Of a DNA stretch of 64,000 nucleotides, positions 51,003 through 60,555 are shown piece by piece (the first letter of the stretch is position 1; every line of letters starts with the position of its first letter). A model generated the notes under the pieces. The model searched no databases. It was not told the origin of the DNA and was given only the letters and a program-made list of their open reading frames with translations. Both the position numbers and the translations under genes were made by a program. Source of the stretch: Bradyrhizobium sp. B124 (lineage in GTDB: Bacteria; Pseudomonadota; Alphaproteobacteria; Rhizobiales; Xanthobacteraceae); the NCBI RefSeq assembly GCF_038967635.1, contig NZ_CP152413.1:7382001-7446000 (forward strand), written 5' to 3'.

Positions 51003-51112
51003 TCTCGTGCTCCGCTGCAGCGCGATTTCTCCCAAGTGGCGTGGTGACGGTCCCTTGTGCAGACTTCGTCTTCATCCAGATCAACTCCCTGCAGCGATGA
51101 CTCGAGCGGCGC

Positions 51113-51128
51113 TGTCGTATTCCCGACC
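51113..51128. promoter_or_regulatory. Imperfect NifA site upstream of fixBCX
   Basis: TGT-N10-ACC, one mismatch from consensus, 94 bases before the -24 element at 51222. Confidence 0.5.
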
Positions 51129-51221
51129 CATGTCTGGAGTGGTCGTGTCCGCGGTGTCAGCAGTCATCTTAAGCGTATTCCAAGTCATTGCTTTCGCCCG
51201 ATTTTCCTTGGTTCTTGCAAC

Positions 51222-51237
51222 TGGTACGACACTTGCT
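51222..51237 (+). promoter_or_regulatory. Sigma-54 promoter of fixBCX
   Basis: TGGTACGACACTTGCT is an exact -24/-12 element (T for C in a variable -24 position). The transcript would cross a 43-codon frame and the fixA remnant before fixB. Confidence 0.9.
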
Positions 51238-51307
51238 GTTGTCGTGCCAATCCCGTCATGGATGCCGACAGATGGTAGCCGTCCGAGATGAATTTGAAGG
51301 AAGACCT

Positions 51308-51439
51308 ATGGCGTTGCTTCTGCTGCCGGTCGAGCGCTGCGGCATCATCTCGTGGCTCACGCTGGCGCCAGTGCCGTTCGAAATGGCCTTTGACGCGATT
51401 GAAGCCAGCATCGACCGTGAGATGGTGGTCAATGGGTAA
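51308..51439 (+). CDS. Possible 43-residue leader protein of the fix operon
   Basis: An ATG with GGAAG upstream starts a clean 43-codon frame (MALLLLPVERCGIISW, FEMAFDAIEASIDREMV) just after the fix promoter. I do not recognise it. Hydrophobic, non-random composition gives moderate support. Confidence 0.4.
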   Translation: MALLLLPVERCGIISWLTLAPVPFEMAFDAIEASIDREMVVNG

Positions 51440-51470
51440 GTCGCTCGTCCACGATACACCTGGAGCGGGT

Positions 51471-51990
51471 ATGCAGATAGTCGTCCGCTTCCAGCAGGTC
51501 CCCGAATCCGCGCAGGCCCGCATCCATCCCATGGTCGACATGCGTCAGGACGAGGCACGAACGTCGGCTTATGCGAGTTGTCGGCGCTGGAGGCCGGGCA
51601 CGGATTGCGTGGCAAGTGCAGTGGCAAGATCACTCTGGTCGTCACAGTCAATGAGGAGCGCTAGGCCGAAAGCAAGGTGCAGGTATTGCGCAGTAAGCGG
51701 ACTTGCCGACCCAAGGATCGAAGCGACCAGTCAGATTTACCGCAGCGGCCCGGCCGCCGCCGTGGAGCTCGCCAAATGGAGCGCGCAAGAGACCGGTGTC
51801 GAGAACCTCTCAAGATCAGGCCCGTCCGGTACGTCTAGCGCGGCGAGGCGTCTCGTTGCGCGGTCGGGCCGCACCGAGCAGACGGGGCGGGCAAGCCGCC
51901 GGCCACCCGCTGATCAAAAGTGATCCTCAGTTGACCGAAGTAGAACGCAATCCTGTGGCGCAGGCGCGCGTAATTTTTGAGGGGAATTTA
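51471..51990 (+). pseudogene. fixA: fixA pseudogene
   Basis: FixA is the beta-type electron-transfer flavoprotein partner of FixB. Here the family start MQIVVRFQQVPESAQARIHP appears in frame from 51471. A piece with LSALEAGHGLRGKCSGKITLVV follows in another frame. Then IEATSQIYRS, AKWSAQETGVENLS and later tail fragments follow in further frames. About half of the expected 280 codons, including the AMP-binding centre, are deleted. It lies exactly where fixA precedes fixB in other rhizobia, so a functional fixA must be elsewhere in the genome. Confidence 0.8.
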
Positions 51991-51994
51991 AAGC

Positions 51995-53104
51995 ATGAGC
52001 AATGTCACCAAAACCGCCGTGCCGGCGGCGGCCGGCCGCGCAGCAGCCAAAAAGGAGCTGCCGGAGCACTTTAAGGCCTACAAGCATGTCTGGGTCTTCG
52101 TCGAGCAGGAGCGCGGCCAGGTGCATCCGGTGTCCTGGGAGCTCATGGGTGCGGGGCGCAGGCTCGCCGACAGGCTAAAGGTGAATCTTGCCGCGGTCGT
52201 TATCGGTCCGGAGGGGCAGCCCACGCGTAACGCCGCGCTTGAATCCTTCTGCTATGGCGCCGATCTGGCCTATCTCGTGAGCGACAATGTTCTGTCGGAT
52301 TATCGCAACGAATCCTATACGAAAGCGCTTACCGAACTCGTCGACACCTACAAGCCGGAAATCCTGCTGTTGGGTGCGACGACACTCGGTCGAGATCTCG
52401 CAGGCTCCGTGGCGACGACCTTGTTGACGGGGCTCACTGCCGACTGCACCGCGCTTGACGTCGACGCCGATGGTTCGCTTGCGGCGACGCGTCCGACCTT
52501 TGGCGGCTCGCTGCTCTGCACGATCTATACCTTGAATTATCGTCCGCAGATGGCGACCGTCCGCCCGCGCGTCATGCCCATGCCAGAGCGCGTCGCACGC
52601 GATGCCGCTCGCATCATCATCCACCCGCTTGGCCTTGTTGAAGACGATATCGTCACGAAAGTGCTGTCGTTCATCCCCGATCGCGATTCAGAAACGTCCA
52701 ATCTGGCCTATGCCGATGTCGTGGTTGCCGGCGGCTTGGGACTGGGATCGCCTGAGAATTTTCGGTTGGTGCGCGAGCTCGCAATTCTGCTTGGCGCGGA
52801 GTACGGTTGCTCGCGTCCACTGGTGCAAAAAGGGTGGGTTACGTCTGACCGGCAGATCGGCCAGACCGGAAAGACCATCCGGCCAAAGCTCTATATTGCT
52901 GCCGGCATTTCCGGCGCGATCCAGCACCGGGTTGGCGTGGAGGGCGCGGATCTGATCGTCGCCATCAACACTGACAAGAACGCGCCGATCCTCGACTTTG
53001 CCCATGTCGCGATCGTCAATGACGCCATTCAATTGCTACCGGCACTGACGGCCGCATTTCGCGCCAGGCTTTTGCCGAATTCGCGCGCCCGGATCGCGGT
53101 CTAG
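51995..53104 (+). CDS. fixB: Electron transfer flavoprotein alpha subunit FixB
   Basis: FixB binds FAD and with FixA bifurcates electrons from NADH toward ferredoxin/flavodoxin and quinone for nitrogenase. The 369-residue protein has [19 protein letters not shown], the central [18 protein letters not shown], and the C-terminal FAD motif with [32 protein letters not shown] and INTDKNAPI. It starts five bases after the fixA remnant region. Confidence 0.96.
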   Translation: MSNVTKTAVPAAAGRAAAKKELPEHFKAYKHVWVFVEQERGQVHPVSWELMGAGRRLADRLKVNLAAVVIGPEGQPTRNAALESFCYGADLAYLVSDNVLSDYRNESYTKALTELVDTYKPEILLLGATTLGRDLAGSVATTLLTGLTADCTALDVDADGSLAATRPTFGGSLLCTIYTLNYRPQMATVRPRVMPMPERVARDAARIIIHPLGLVEDDIVTKVLSFIPDRDSETSNLAYADVVVAGGLGLGSPENFRLVRELAILLGAEYGCSRPLVQKGWVTSDRQIGQTGKTIRPKLYIAAGISGAIQHRVGVEGADLIVAINTDKNAPILDFAHVAIVNDAIQLLPALTAAFRARLLPNSRARIAV

Positions 53105-53109
53105 AGGAG

Positions 53110-54423
53110 ATGATGATGATTGAAGAGAGGTTCGATGCGATCGTGGTCGGAGCCGGCATGGCCGGAAACGCGGCGGCGTTGACCATGGCCAAGCGCGGCA
53201 TGAAGGTGCTGCAGCTCGAGCGGGGCGAATATCCCGGATCGAAGAATGTGCAGGGCGCAATCCTCTATGCCGACATGATGGAAAAGCTGATTCCCGAGTT
53301 TCGCGAGGAGGCACCGCTCGAACGGCATCTGGTCGAACAGCGATTCTGGATAATGGATGATCGATCCCATGTCGGCATGCATTACCGCTCGGATGACTTC
53401 AACGAGGAACGGCCGAACCGCTACACGATCATACGCGCGCAGTTTGACAAATGGTTCTCGTCGAAGGTGAGGGAGGCCGGCGCGACCGTGCTGTGCGAGA
53501 CGACAGTCACCGAGCTCGCACGGGACGACCGTGAGAGGGTCGTCGGAGTTCGTACGGATCGCCGCGACGGCGAAATACATGCCGACGTCGTCGTGCTGGC
53601 GGAGGGTGTTAACGGCCTGCTCGGGACCCGCGCGGGGCTGCGCGCGCGGCCGACACCCGATAACGTTGCGCTCGCGGTGAAGGAAATGCACTTTTTGCCG
53701 CGCGAGACTATCGAGGCGCGTTTCAATCTTAAGGGCGATGAAGGCGTCGTCATCGAGGCGGCCGGTACCATTTCCCGCGGCATGACCGGAATGGGTTTCA
53801 TCTATGCCAACAAGGAGTGCATTTCGCTCGGCATCGGTTGTCTCGTCGCCGATTTCCAGCGCACCGGCCAGACGCCTTACGGCATGCTCGATCATTTCAA
53901 GCAGCATCCGTCCGTGGCGCCGCTGATCGCAGGTTCCGAAGTCAAGGAGTATTCGGCGCATCTCATTCCCGAAGGCGGTTACAAGGCGATCCCGCAGCTC
54001 CACGGTGACGGCTGGGTGGTGGTGGGGGACGCGGCGCAGCTCAACAACGCCATTCATCGCGAGGGTTCGAATCTTGCGATGACCTCAGGCCGCATCGCGG
54101 CCGAAGCGATCGTTCAGGTGAAATCGCGCCGCGAGCCGATGACCGCGACAAATCTGTCACTCTACAAGAAGATGCTTGACGACTCTTTCGTCATCAAGGA
54201 TCTCAAGAAGTACAAGGATTTGCCGACGCTGATGCACACGCATTCGCAAAACTTCTTTCTTACCTATCCGCAGCTTATCTCCAAGGCGATGCAGAACTTT
54301 GTGCGCGTCGATGGTACGCCGAAGGCTGAGAAGGAGAAGGCGACCCTGAAATCGTTTGTCAGGGCGCGGTCATGGACAGGTCTGTTCGGCGATGCGTGTC
54401 GGTTTGCCCGGGCCTGGCGCTGA
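53110..54423 (+). CDS. fixC: FAD-dependent oxidoreductase FixC
   Basis: FixC resembles ETF-ubiquinone oxidoreductase and accepts electrons from FixAB. The 437-residue protein has the Rossmann motif [25 protein letters not shown], the second FAD motif [21 protein letters not shown] and the C-terminal [11 protein letters not shown]. Three ATG codons in a row (53110, 53113, 53116) follow AGAGGAG; the second or third has better spacing. Confidence 0.95.
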   Translation: MMMIEERFDAIVVGAGMAGNAAALTMAKRGMKVLQLERGEYPGSKNVQGAILYADMMEKLIPEFREEAPLERHLVEQRFWIMDDRSHVGMHYRSDDFNEERPNRYTIIRAQFDKWFSSKVREAGATVLCETTVTELARDDRERVVGVRTDRRDGEIHADVVVLAEGVNGLLGTRAGLRARPTPDNVALAVKEMHFLPRETIEARFNLKGDEGVVIEAAGTISRGMTGMGFIYANKECISLGIGCLVADFQRTGQTPYGMLDHFKQHPSVAPLIAGSEVKEYSAHLIPEGGYKAIPQLHGDGWVVVGDAAQLNNAIHREGSNLAMTSGRIAAEAIVQVKSRREPMTATNLSLYKKMLDDSFVIKDLKKYKDLPTLMHTHSQNFFLTYPQLISKAMQNFVRVDGTPKAEKEKATLKSFVRARSWTGLFGDACRFARAWR

Positions 54424-54461
54424 CCGGCAACAGCTTAAGTTCACCAATGGAAGGTCAACGC

Positions 54462-54758
54462 ATGAATGTCGAACCCTCAATGCGCGTCGAAGACAAGCTG
54501 TACTACAACCGCTATCTTGTCGATGTCGGTCATCCCCACGTCAAGGTGCGCGCACACACGACGCCGTCACCACAGCTACTTGCGCTTTTGAAAGTCTGCC
54601 CCGCGCGATGCTACGAACTCAACGACAATGGCCAGGTCGAGATAACGGTCGACGGCTGCATCGAGTGCGGCACCTGCCGCGTGATCGCCGAGCCAACCGG
54701 CGACATCCAATGGAGCCATCCGCGCGGCGGGTACGGAGTGCTGTTCAAGTTTGGGTGA
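54462..54758 (+). CDS. fixX: Ferredoxin-like protein FixX
   Basis: FixX is the ferredoxin subunit of the FixABCX complex. The 98-residue protein has [10 protein letters not shown] and [13 protein letters not shown] cluster ligands and ends in YGVLFKFG, the usual end. ATG at 54462 follows GGAAGG. It is 38 bases past fixC and is the last gene of the operon, convergent with ahpD. Confidence 0.95.
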   Translation: MNVEPSMRVEDKLYYNRYLVDVGHPHVKVRAHTTPSPQLLALLKVCPARCYELNDNGQVEITVDGCIECGTCRVIAEPTGDIQWSHPRGGYGVLFKFG

Positions 54759-54955
54759 GAATGGAACGAAGAACTGTGGTGTGATCGCCAAAATAGACGG
54801 GGGATCTCACCGGCGCATTCCGCCTCCCCTGCACATGGGGTAAGATTCGAGCGAGGCTGGCACCTCAAGGGTACGCCCCGCAAGCTCGGTTTACGCGAAG
54901 GACTGGTTGCGGCGCCATTGAGTGGCGCCAGGCGTCGATCCGGTGGCAAGGGGAA

Positions 54956-55504
54956 TCAGCCCGTCGTCTGGGAAGGGGTAGGCCCAGCGGCCTCGATCGC
55001 AACCGCCACTGACTGTACGATCGCAGCAAACCGCACCGCGGTCTGGATCGCCTCGGAACTGACGCCCGCGGCTCGCAGCGTCTTCTCGTGGGCGTCGATA
55101 CAGGCACCGCAGCCGTTTATGGCTGAGACCGCCAGCGACCACAGCTCGAAGTCGGACTTGTCCACGCCGGGATTGCCGATCACGTTCATGCGCAGCCGGG
55201 ACGACATCGTCTTGTAATCCGGGTTGGAGACGAGGTGAACGAAGCGATAGTAGACGTTGTTCATCGCCATCACAGAGGCTGCGGATTTCGCTGCGGAAAT
55301 TGCCACAGGCGTCATCACCGCGGCTGCAGCCGATTCCATCGCGGCAATCAGGGCTGCGTTGCGGGTGGCAATCGCGCTCGCCAGAAGTAGTCCGTATTGT
55401 CGCTGCGGCGAGAGCGTCTCATCGGCCAACAAGGAGGTCAGGTTGAGCCTGACGTCCTTGGCGAAATCGGGAATAGTTTCATTCAACTGTTCGATCGACG
55501 ACAT
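54956..55504 (-). CDS. ahpD: AhpD alkylhydroperoxidase
   Basis: AhpD recycles AhpC in bacteria lacking AhpF and has intrinsic peroxidase activity. The 182-residue protein carries the CxxC active site with following His at C132, C135 and H139 ([10 protein letters not shown]). It starts six bases after the ahpC stop, so the two form an operon. Confidence 0.94.
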   Translation of the reverse strand: MSSIEQLNETIPDFAKDVRLNLTSLLADETLSPQRQYGLLLASAIATRNAALIAAMESAAAAVMTPVAISAAKSAASVMAMNNVYYRFVHLVSNPDYKTMSSRLRMNVIGNPGVDKSDFELWSLAVSAINGCGACIDAHEKTLRAAGVSSEAIQTAVRFAAIVQSVAVAIEAAGPTPSQTTG

Positions 55505-55510
55505 GCTGCC

Positions 55511-56065
55511 TCAAGCAACCTTCAGGGTTTCGCCGCCGACTTCGCGGTTGCAGGGACAGAGCTCGTCGGTTTGCAGCGCGTCCAGAACGCGGAGCGTGTC
55601 CTTGGGGCTGCGCCCGACATTGAGATTGGTGGCATAGACGTGTTGGATTGTGTTGTCGGGGTCAACGATAAAGGTGTAGCGATAGGCGACGCCCTCGGGT
55701 GAACGCACACCAAGGCCATCGACAAGGGTTCCCTTTGTGTCGGCAAACTGCCAGATCGGTAGATTGTGCAGGTCGACATGCGAGCGCCGCCAGGCGAGCT
55801 TGCAGAACTCGTTGTCCGTCGAACCACCCAGCACGACCGCATCGCGATCGGCGAATTCCTTGGACAGCCGGGCAAACTCGGCGATCTCGGTCGGGCAGAC
55901 GAAGGTAAAATCCTTGGGATAGAAGAAGATGATCTTCCATCTTTCTGGAAAGCTCGTTTCGGTCAGCGTCTCGAAGGCGCTCTGCCCATTTTCTTCCTGC
56001 GCCTGAAAGCCGGGCTTCACGCCCGTGACCTCAAACGGTGGCAACTGACTTCCAATTCCAAGCAT
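55511..56065 (-). CDS. ahpC: Alkyl hydroperoxide reductase AhpC
   Basis: A 184-residue AhpC/Prx1-type peroxiredoxin. The peroxidatic Cys is C57 in FTFVCPTE. The C-terminal ELCPCNRE (C170, C172) supplies the resolving cysteine, the variant seen in AhpC proteins reduced by AhpD. The ATG at 56065 has GAGGA upstream; the longer frame to 56470 is noncoding. A -24/-12 element lies 48 bases upstream, suggesting it is made in nitrogen-fixing cells to remove peroxides. Confidence 0.95.
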   Translation of the reverse strand: MLGIGSQLPPFEVTGVKPGFQAQEENGQSAFETLTETSFPERWKIIFFYPKDFTFVCPTEIAEFARLSKEFADRDAVVLGGSTDNEFCKLAWRRSHVDLHNLPIWQFADTKGTLVDGLGVRSPEGVAYRYTFIVDPDNTIQHVYATNLNVGRSPKDTLRVLDALQTDELCPCNREVGGETLKVA

Positions 56066-56112
56066 GCTGTCCTCACAGGTCTGTTTTATGTAGATCGTGC
56101 TGTCACCTGTGA

Positions 56113-56128
56113 AGCAAGCTATATGCCA
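56113..56128 (-). promoter_or_regulatory. Sigma-54 promoter of ahpCD
   Basis: On the minus strand TGGCATATAGCTTGCT, an exact -24/-12 element. No TGT-N10-ACA was found in the following 220 bases. Confidence 0.82.
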
Positions 56129-56712
56129 TGCGTTCTCAAATCCGATTGTCGTGACCACGCCAACCTGGAGCTCTGCTGCAGCATCTACCTTTGCTCGATT
56201 GGATCTCAGATCCATATCCAATCGTGCCGCGTGCATGCGCGATGCTCGCGCGCGCGAAACGAATTGATCGAGTGCGCTGTTCAGCTGGGTTTGCGATGCT
56301 GAAGCAATTCTGGAACCTAATGGGGTGAGGTGACTGACGCGCTGTAGTGCGCCCAAAATTCTGGCCCTGAGGCGTGCACCACGACTCTGCCCGAGAATGA
56401 TGGGCGTACGGCACGGCTGGGTGCCAACCTGCAAGTCGCTAGCATGCGCCGGCAGAAGAAGGATTATCATTGGGCGTCTTCGTAGTGGATGGCACCCGGG
56501 CGGCGGTTAGGTGATTGGCGGGGGAGGATGCCAGGCAGACCTCAACAGCTCGTCGTCGATCGGCCGGGCTGCAGAACCGACTAAGGGCCTGATAAGGGCT
56601 TTGATTGATAGTGCGCGCCGAGCTTGTGGGAGTGGCTTCTCGCGGACTAGACGGTATCATCAGCGCCATCGCAGCGCATCTGCTGGCTCAGAATGTGGAG
56701 TGGATGCCGGAG
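56129..56712. other. Intergenic stretch, no supported gene
   Basis: About 580 bases upstream of ahpC on one side and downstream of the DUF2478 gene on the other. No gene was recognised. Confidence 0.4.
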
Positions 56713-57390
56713 CTAAGGCGCTTTTCGCAGGCGGCGGAGAGGCCCGGCCGGCGCTTTCGGAGCCAGCGTGCCCGATAGTCTCACCGCCGTCATCAAGCTG
56801 TCCGGTATCATCGTCGCCAGATAGCCGCACCGGGGACCGAACACCCGGCTGCGCGCCAAGCGCGTGGAGCTGTCGCGCCACCATTCCTCCACGACTTGAC
56901 GATCGCAAACTAGCAGCGTGCCAACATCCCCGGTGAAAGTTCGCCAGTCGCCAAGGCATTTTCTTGGAACAGCGGTCAGGAGGGGCACGCCGCGGGTGAT
57001 CGCGTCGACGAATTCGGCGCGCAGGCCGCGGCCAAGCGCTTCTTGTTTGGCGAATTTGCTGATCACGAGGAGATCGACCTTGTCGCGAAGCGCCCGGGAA
57101 ACGGCAGCTGCGGCCTCGGCAAGTCCATTTGTATCGAGCGTACAGGACATAGCTCCGCTGTCGCGTGGCTTGGAAATCGAGATCTCTTGTCCCGTTGCAA
57201 CGTCGACTGCAACCATCGCGTGCGTTACGTTTGCGCCCTTGAAGTGTCGCTGGACGATGCCGCCGACGCGTACGCCCTGCCGAGCGAGATCCTGGGCAAA
57301 ATCGGCAAGCAGCTTATCGACGTCGTGGTTTGGCTGGTACAAAATTGCCGCCACATCATTCGGATCGATTTCTTCAAGAGTGCCGATCAT
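56713..57390 (-). CDS. DUF2478 protein of the molybdate operon
   Basis: A 225-residue protein of the DUF2478 family, small predicted nucleotide-binding proteins next to molybdate transport or nif genes. Visible are DVAAILYQPNHDVDKLLADFAQ, GVRVGGIVQRH, KVDLLVISKFAKQEALGRGLRAEF and GVPLLTAVPRKCLGDWRTF. The last 50 residues are basic and less conserved. It is 39 bases after modC on the same strand. Confidence 0.85.
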   Translation of the reverse strand: MIGTLEEIDPNDVAAILYQPNHDVDKLLADFAQDLARQGVRVGGIVQRHFKGANVTHAMVAVDVATGQEISISKPRDSGAMSCTLDTNGLAEAAAAVSRALRDKVDLLVISKFAKQEALGRGLRAEFVDAITRGVPLLTAVPRKCLGDWRTFTGDVGTLLVCDRQVVEEWWRDSSTRLARSRVFGPRCGYLATMIPDSLMTAVRLSGTLAPKAPAGPLRRLRKAP

Positions 57391-57429
57391 GGCCGTGGTC
57401 CTATTGCCGCGCGGTTCTCGTGTCGGCGC

Positions 57430-58569
57430 TCACCGTCGAACATCTCTAGCTGGTGTGGAAGGGGTTACGAGCAACCGCTCGGGGGCCGCGACCGGCAAGG
57501 CGCGCGCGACCTCGGCGAATACGTCCGTTCCATTGCTGAGCTTTAGCGCATCAAAGGAGCGGCGCGGGATGCGGGCCAAAAGCGGTACGCCCGATCGGCC
57601 TGTTTCGAGAGCCAGAACCAATGTCACCTCAGCTTCGTCGAACGGCAGAGAAGCTTTGATGCGTGCCGGAAAGATATTGAGGATGGAACTTGCGCGCGGT
57701 GCCTCGCACGTGATGCTGACATCGCCGGCTGCAATGCGCAGCCGTAGCTGCGCGCCGGGTCTGAGCGGCGGTCCCGGTATCAACAGACGCGCACCTTTGA
57801 GGCGGAGGATGATTAGCCCATAGCGCCCGTCATGGCCGCCGACGATGGTGTCAACGCAAACCGCCGCTTCGTCGCGCGCGGCAAGCGCTGGACCGCTCTG
57901 AACGGCATGCAGCGGCCCAGCCGCAGTCACAATGCCGTCTCTCATCATGACGAGATGATCGGCAAGGCGCTCGATATCAGCCATGTCATGGCTGATATAG
58001 ATCATCGGCAGCGTGAGCTCTTCACGCATGCGCTCGAGAAATGGCAGAATCTCGCGCTTGGCGGGGCTGTCGAGCAAAATGAGCGGGTCGTCCAGCAAAA
58101 GTAGCCGAGGTTGGGACAACAGCGCACTGCCCAGGGCAAGTCGCTGTCGCTCGGCCCCAGAAAGAAATGAGGGCTGACGGTCAAGCAATGGCGCCAGGCC
58201 GAGCAATTCGACCACACCATCAAAGTCGATCAGTGTCGGTGTTGATTTGGGCGCGTTGTACAGAAGGGTACGCTTGACAGACAAATGAGAAACCAGAATC
58301 GGTCGCTGGAATACATATGCGACGGGACGCTGATGAGGCGGCCAAAACGTCGTCTCATCCTGCCAAATCTCGCCATCGATTGCGCAAAACCCGCTCGGTA
58401 GACGCTGAACGCCGGCGATGCAGCGCGCGAGTGCGGTCTTGCCGCACCCAGGCGGACCGAAAATGGCCGTGACACCTTTGGCCGGTACGCTGAACTGCGC
58501 ATCCAGCGGGACGCTGGCCTGAGAGCCGTTGAAGGCGACCTCGATATGGCCAGGTTTCGCGTCTCTCAC
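57430..58569 (-). CDS. modC: Molybdate ABC transporter ATP-binding protein ModC
   Basis: A 379-residue ABC ATPase with a C-terminal TOBE/MOP domain, the ModC layout. It has Walker A GPPGCGKT (residues 38-45), the signature LSGAERQR in place of LSGGE/QQR, the H-loop IYISHD, and Walker B LLLLDDPL with Asp where the catalytic Glu normally stands. The MOP part is residues about 270-360. The start is a GTG at 58569 overlapping the stop of the preceding gene. No modA or modB is adjacent. Confidence 0.88.
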   Translation of the reverse strand: MRDAKPGHIEVAFNGSQASVPLDAQFSVPAKGVTAIFGPPGCGKTALARCIAGVQRLPSGFCAIDGEIWQDETTFWPPHQRPVAYVFQRPILVSHLSVKRTLLYNAPKSTPTLIDFDGVVELLGLAPLLDRQPSFLSGAERQRLALGSALLSQPRLLLLDDPLILLDSPAKREILPFLERMREELTLPMIYISHDMADIERLADHLVMMRDGIVTAAGPLHAVQSGPALAARDEAAVCVDTIVGGHDGRYGLIILRLKGARLLIPGPPLRPGAQLRLRIAAGDVSITCEAPRASSILNIFPARIKASLPFDEAEVTLVLALETGRSGVPLLARIPRRSFDALKLSNGTDVFAEVARALPVAAPERLLVTPSTPARDVRR

Positions 58570-59027
58570 GTGCCCGTTCCTGCGCTGTATCTTTCCATCA
58601 AGGTCACGAGCGGAATGGCTGCAAAGGCGAAGATCACCACGCCGCCGACAATCCGGTCTGTCTCGCTCCAGCGCGGCTTCTCCGTCCCGAGGAGGCCATA
58701 AGGTGCGGCGGCAGGATTGCGGATTGACGGTGTTACGGCAGCCGGCATCTTGAGCGCCGGCAATCGAACGCTGCCGCCCGCGCTTGTCGATGACATCGAC
58801 AAAGCTGGTTCCAGTGTCGCGGGCAGGGCTTGCATCGTTTGGCTGGAGAGGTGTGGCTTCGCGCCAGAGCTCGATACCGCCTCGGCGCCGGCAGTCCGCT
58901 TGAAGGGGGCCACAGCTTTCGTAGCCAATGTGATAATTGCGCCAACGCCCATATTCATGGCTTCTGCAATTTGAGGCGCAAGCAGCATCAAAACCAGATC
59001 GATTAGGATCAATCGGATAAGCTTCAT
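58566..59027 (-). CDS. Unknown secreted/membrane protein in the modC operon
   Basis: A 153-residue protein with a clear N-terminal signal or anchor (KLIRLILIDLVLMLLAPQIAEA). A Ser/Ala/Pro-rich middle of about 80 residues follows, then one C-terminal membrane helix (IVGGVVIFAFAAIPLVTLM) and a short tail. It occupies the place of modB but has no ABC permease motif. It is coupled to modC by GTGA and lies behind a sigma-54 element. Confidence 0.7.
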   Translation of the reverse strand: MKLIRLILIDLVLMLLAPQIAEAMNMGVGAIITLATKAVAPFKRTAGAEAVSSSGAKPHLSSQTMQALPATLEPALSMSSTSAGGSVRLPALKMPAAVTPSIRNPAAAPYGLLGTEKPRWSETDRIVGGVVIFAFAAIPLVTLMERYSAGTGT

Positions 59028-59089
59028 TGGAACTCCGGCGGTGGTCCGCCGCGACTGCTTTCGTCGCGGCAGCTCCTTGCTCCTCACCC

Positions 59090-59105
59090 AGCAATCTGCG
59101 TGCCG
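59090..59105 (-). promoter_or_regulatory. Sigma-54 promoter of the modC operon
   Basis: On the minus strand CGGCACGCAGATTGCT; only the first base of the -24 half deviates from consensus. It is 63 bases before the start at 59027. No NifA site was found upstream. Confidence 0.82.
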
Positions 59106-59308
59106 TTCAAAAAAATGGTGCACAGCCCGCTTGGCTCATGGTGAAACGCGCATAGGTCCAAGCCCAGCGTGTGGAATGGCCCCATCGTCTCGTTGGGTTT
59201 CAGACGTTCGCGTCGCCAACCGGCCATGCAGGATGGACGAGAAGCTTGCTTGCTTGCGCCGTATTCCTCAGCATTCGACGAACGCCTGGTTCTGGTGCCG
59301 TAAGGGCT

Positions 59309-60379
59309 TTATTTGTCCACAGAGGGCTTTGGCGTTTTCTCAGTACGCGCGGGCAGTATCGGATAATCGATCTTAGGCAGCTGCCCGGTGAGTGAATTCA
59401 GAAACGCGACGATGTCGTCTTTTTCCGTATCGTTAAGCTTCACGCCGAGTTGAATCTCACCCATCACGCCAACCGCCTGTTTGAGGCTCCAAACCTGGCC
59501 CGAATGGAAGTAAGGGGAGCGCAATGCGACGTTACGCAACGGGGCGGAGCGAAATACATATTCGTCGCCGGGCACGCCGGTGACGGTAAAACGGCCCTTG
59601 TCGTCTCGAGGAAGCAGGCTTGCGGCTGGCCTTTCCATCACACCGAACGGGAAGTAATCCTGTCCACCGACGTTGATTCCATTGTGGCAGGAGGAGCATC
59701 CCTTCTCGATGAATAGCTTTAATCCTGCCTTCTGTTGATCGCTAAGCGCATGCGCATCGCCCTCGAGATATCGGTCGAAGGCGGCGGCGGGTGTGATCAA
59801 CGTCGTCTCGAAAGCCTCGATGGCCTTGGCGAAATTTTCAAAGGTAAGCGGCGCCGCATCGTTGGGGAACGCCTTATTGAACATAACGACATAATCGTTC
59901 ATCGAACTCAACGTGTTGAGCACGTGAGCGGGCGTCGAATTCATTTCTTTACTGGACTGGATAGGGCCCGCGGCCTGGGTCTTGAGGTCTGCCGCGCGAC
60001 CATCCCAGAACTGCGCCACGTTGAAGACTGCGTTATAGACCGTTGGCGCGCGACGAGAACCCAGCTGCCAGCGATGTCCAACCGACAACGGACCGGCATC
60101 TACTCCGCCGGTCCCAAGATTATGACATGTATTGCAGCTAATGACCTCGCTCGCCGATAGCCTCGGGTCGAAGAACAGGGATTTGCCAAGTGTAACCTTT
60201 TCGTGGGTGATAGGGTTATCCTTCATCTCAGGAACGACTGAGGGGATCGGCTTAAAAATCCGCCTCGCGGCGTTCATCAAATCATCGTTGGCACTTGCTG
60301 TTGACGTGGCCAGAATCCCGGCGGCCGCAACACACAACTTGCCTGCCGTGTAAAGCTCTCGTGCCACTGATTTCCTCAT
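59309..60379 (-). CDS. ccpA: Dihaem cytochrome c peroxidase
   Basis: A periplasmic enzyme reducing H2O2 with electrons from c-type cytochromes. The 356-residue protein has a signal peptide (cleavage after residue 30, ATSTASA), haem motifs CNTCH (82-86) and CSSCH (228-232), and PTVYNAVFN, AQFWDGRAADL and APLRNVALRSPYFHSG, all family marks. The start at 60379 was chosen for the signal peptide; ATGs at 60424 and 60415 are alternatives. A perfect -24/-12 element lies about 160 bases upstream. Confidence 0.94.
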   Translation of the reverse strand: MRKSVARELYTAGKLCVAAAGILATSTASANDDLMNAARRIFKPIPSVVPEMKDNPITHEKVTLGKSLFFDPRLSASEVISCNTCHNLGTGGVDAGPLSVGHRWQLGSRRAPTVYNAVFNVAQFWDGRAADLKTQAAGPIQSSKEMNSTPAHVLNTLSSMNDYVVMFNKAFPNDAAPLTFENFAKAIEAFETTLITPAAAFDRYLEGDAHALSDQQKAGLKLFIEKGCSSCHNGINVGGQDYFPFGVMERPAASLLPRDDKGRFTVTGVPGDEYVFRSAPLRNVALRSPYFHSGQVWSLKQAVGVMGEIQLGVKLNDTEKDDIVAFLNSLTGQLPKIDYPILPARTEKTPKPSVDK

Positions 60380-60539
60380 ACCGATCTTACCGTCTGTTAT
60401 CCTAGATCCTGACATCGCGAACATAGCGCGGGATTCACGCGGCCTGCGTCTGCAGAATGGCTGGCAGCAGTCAAAGACAAATGGCGTCTTATATGTTGCG
60501 GCTAGGCTGCACCCAGGGCTCACGCTTGCCGCTGTTAGT

Positions 60540-60555
60540 AGCAACTGCCGTGCCA
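60540..60555 (-). promoter_or_regulatory. Sigma-54 promoter of ccpA
   Basis: On the minus strand TGGCACGGCAGTTGCT, identical to the sigma-54 consensus. No TGT-N10-ACA was seen in the next 180 bases. Confidence 0.85.

Noticed and set aside
50192..51100. 302-codon frame before and through nifW
   Set aside because: It crosses nifW in the wrong frame, and the part before nifW shows no domain or ribosome site.
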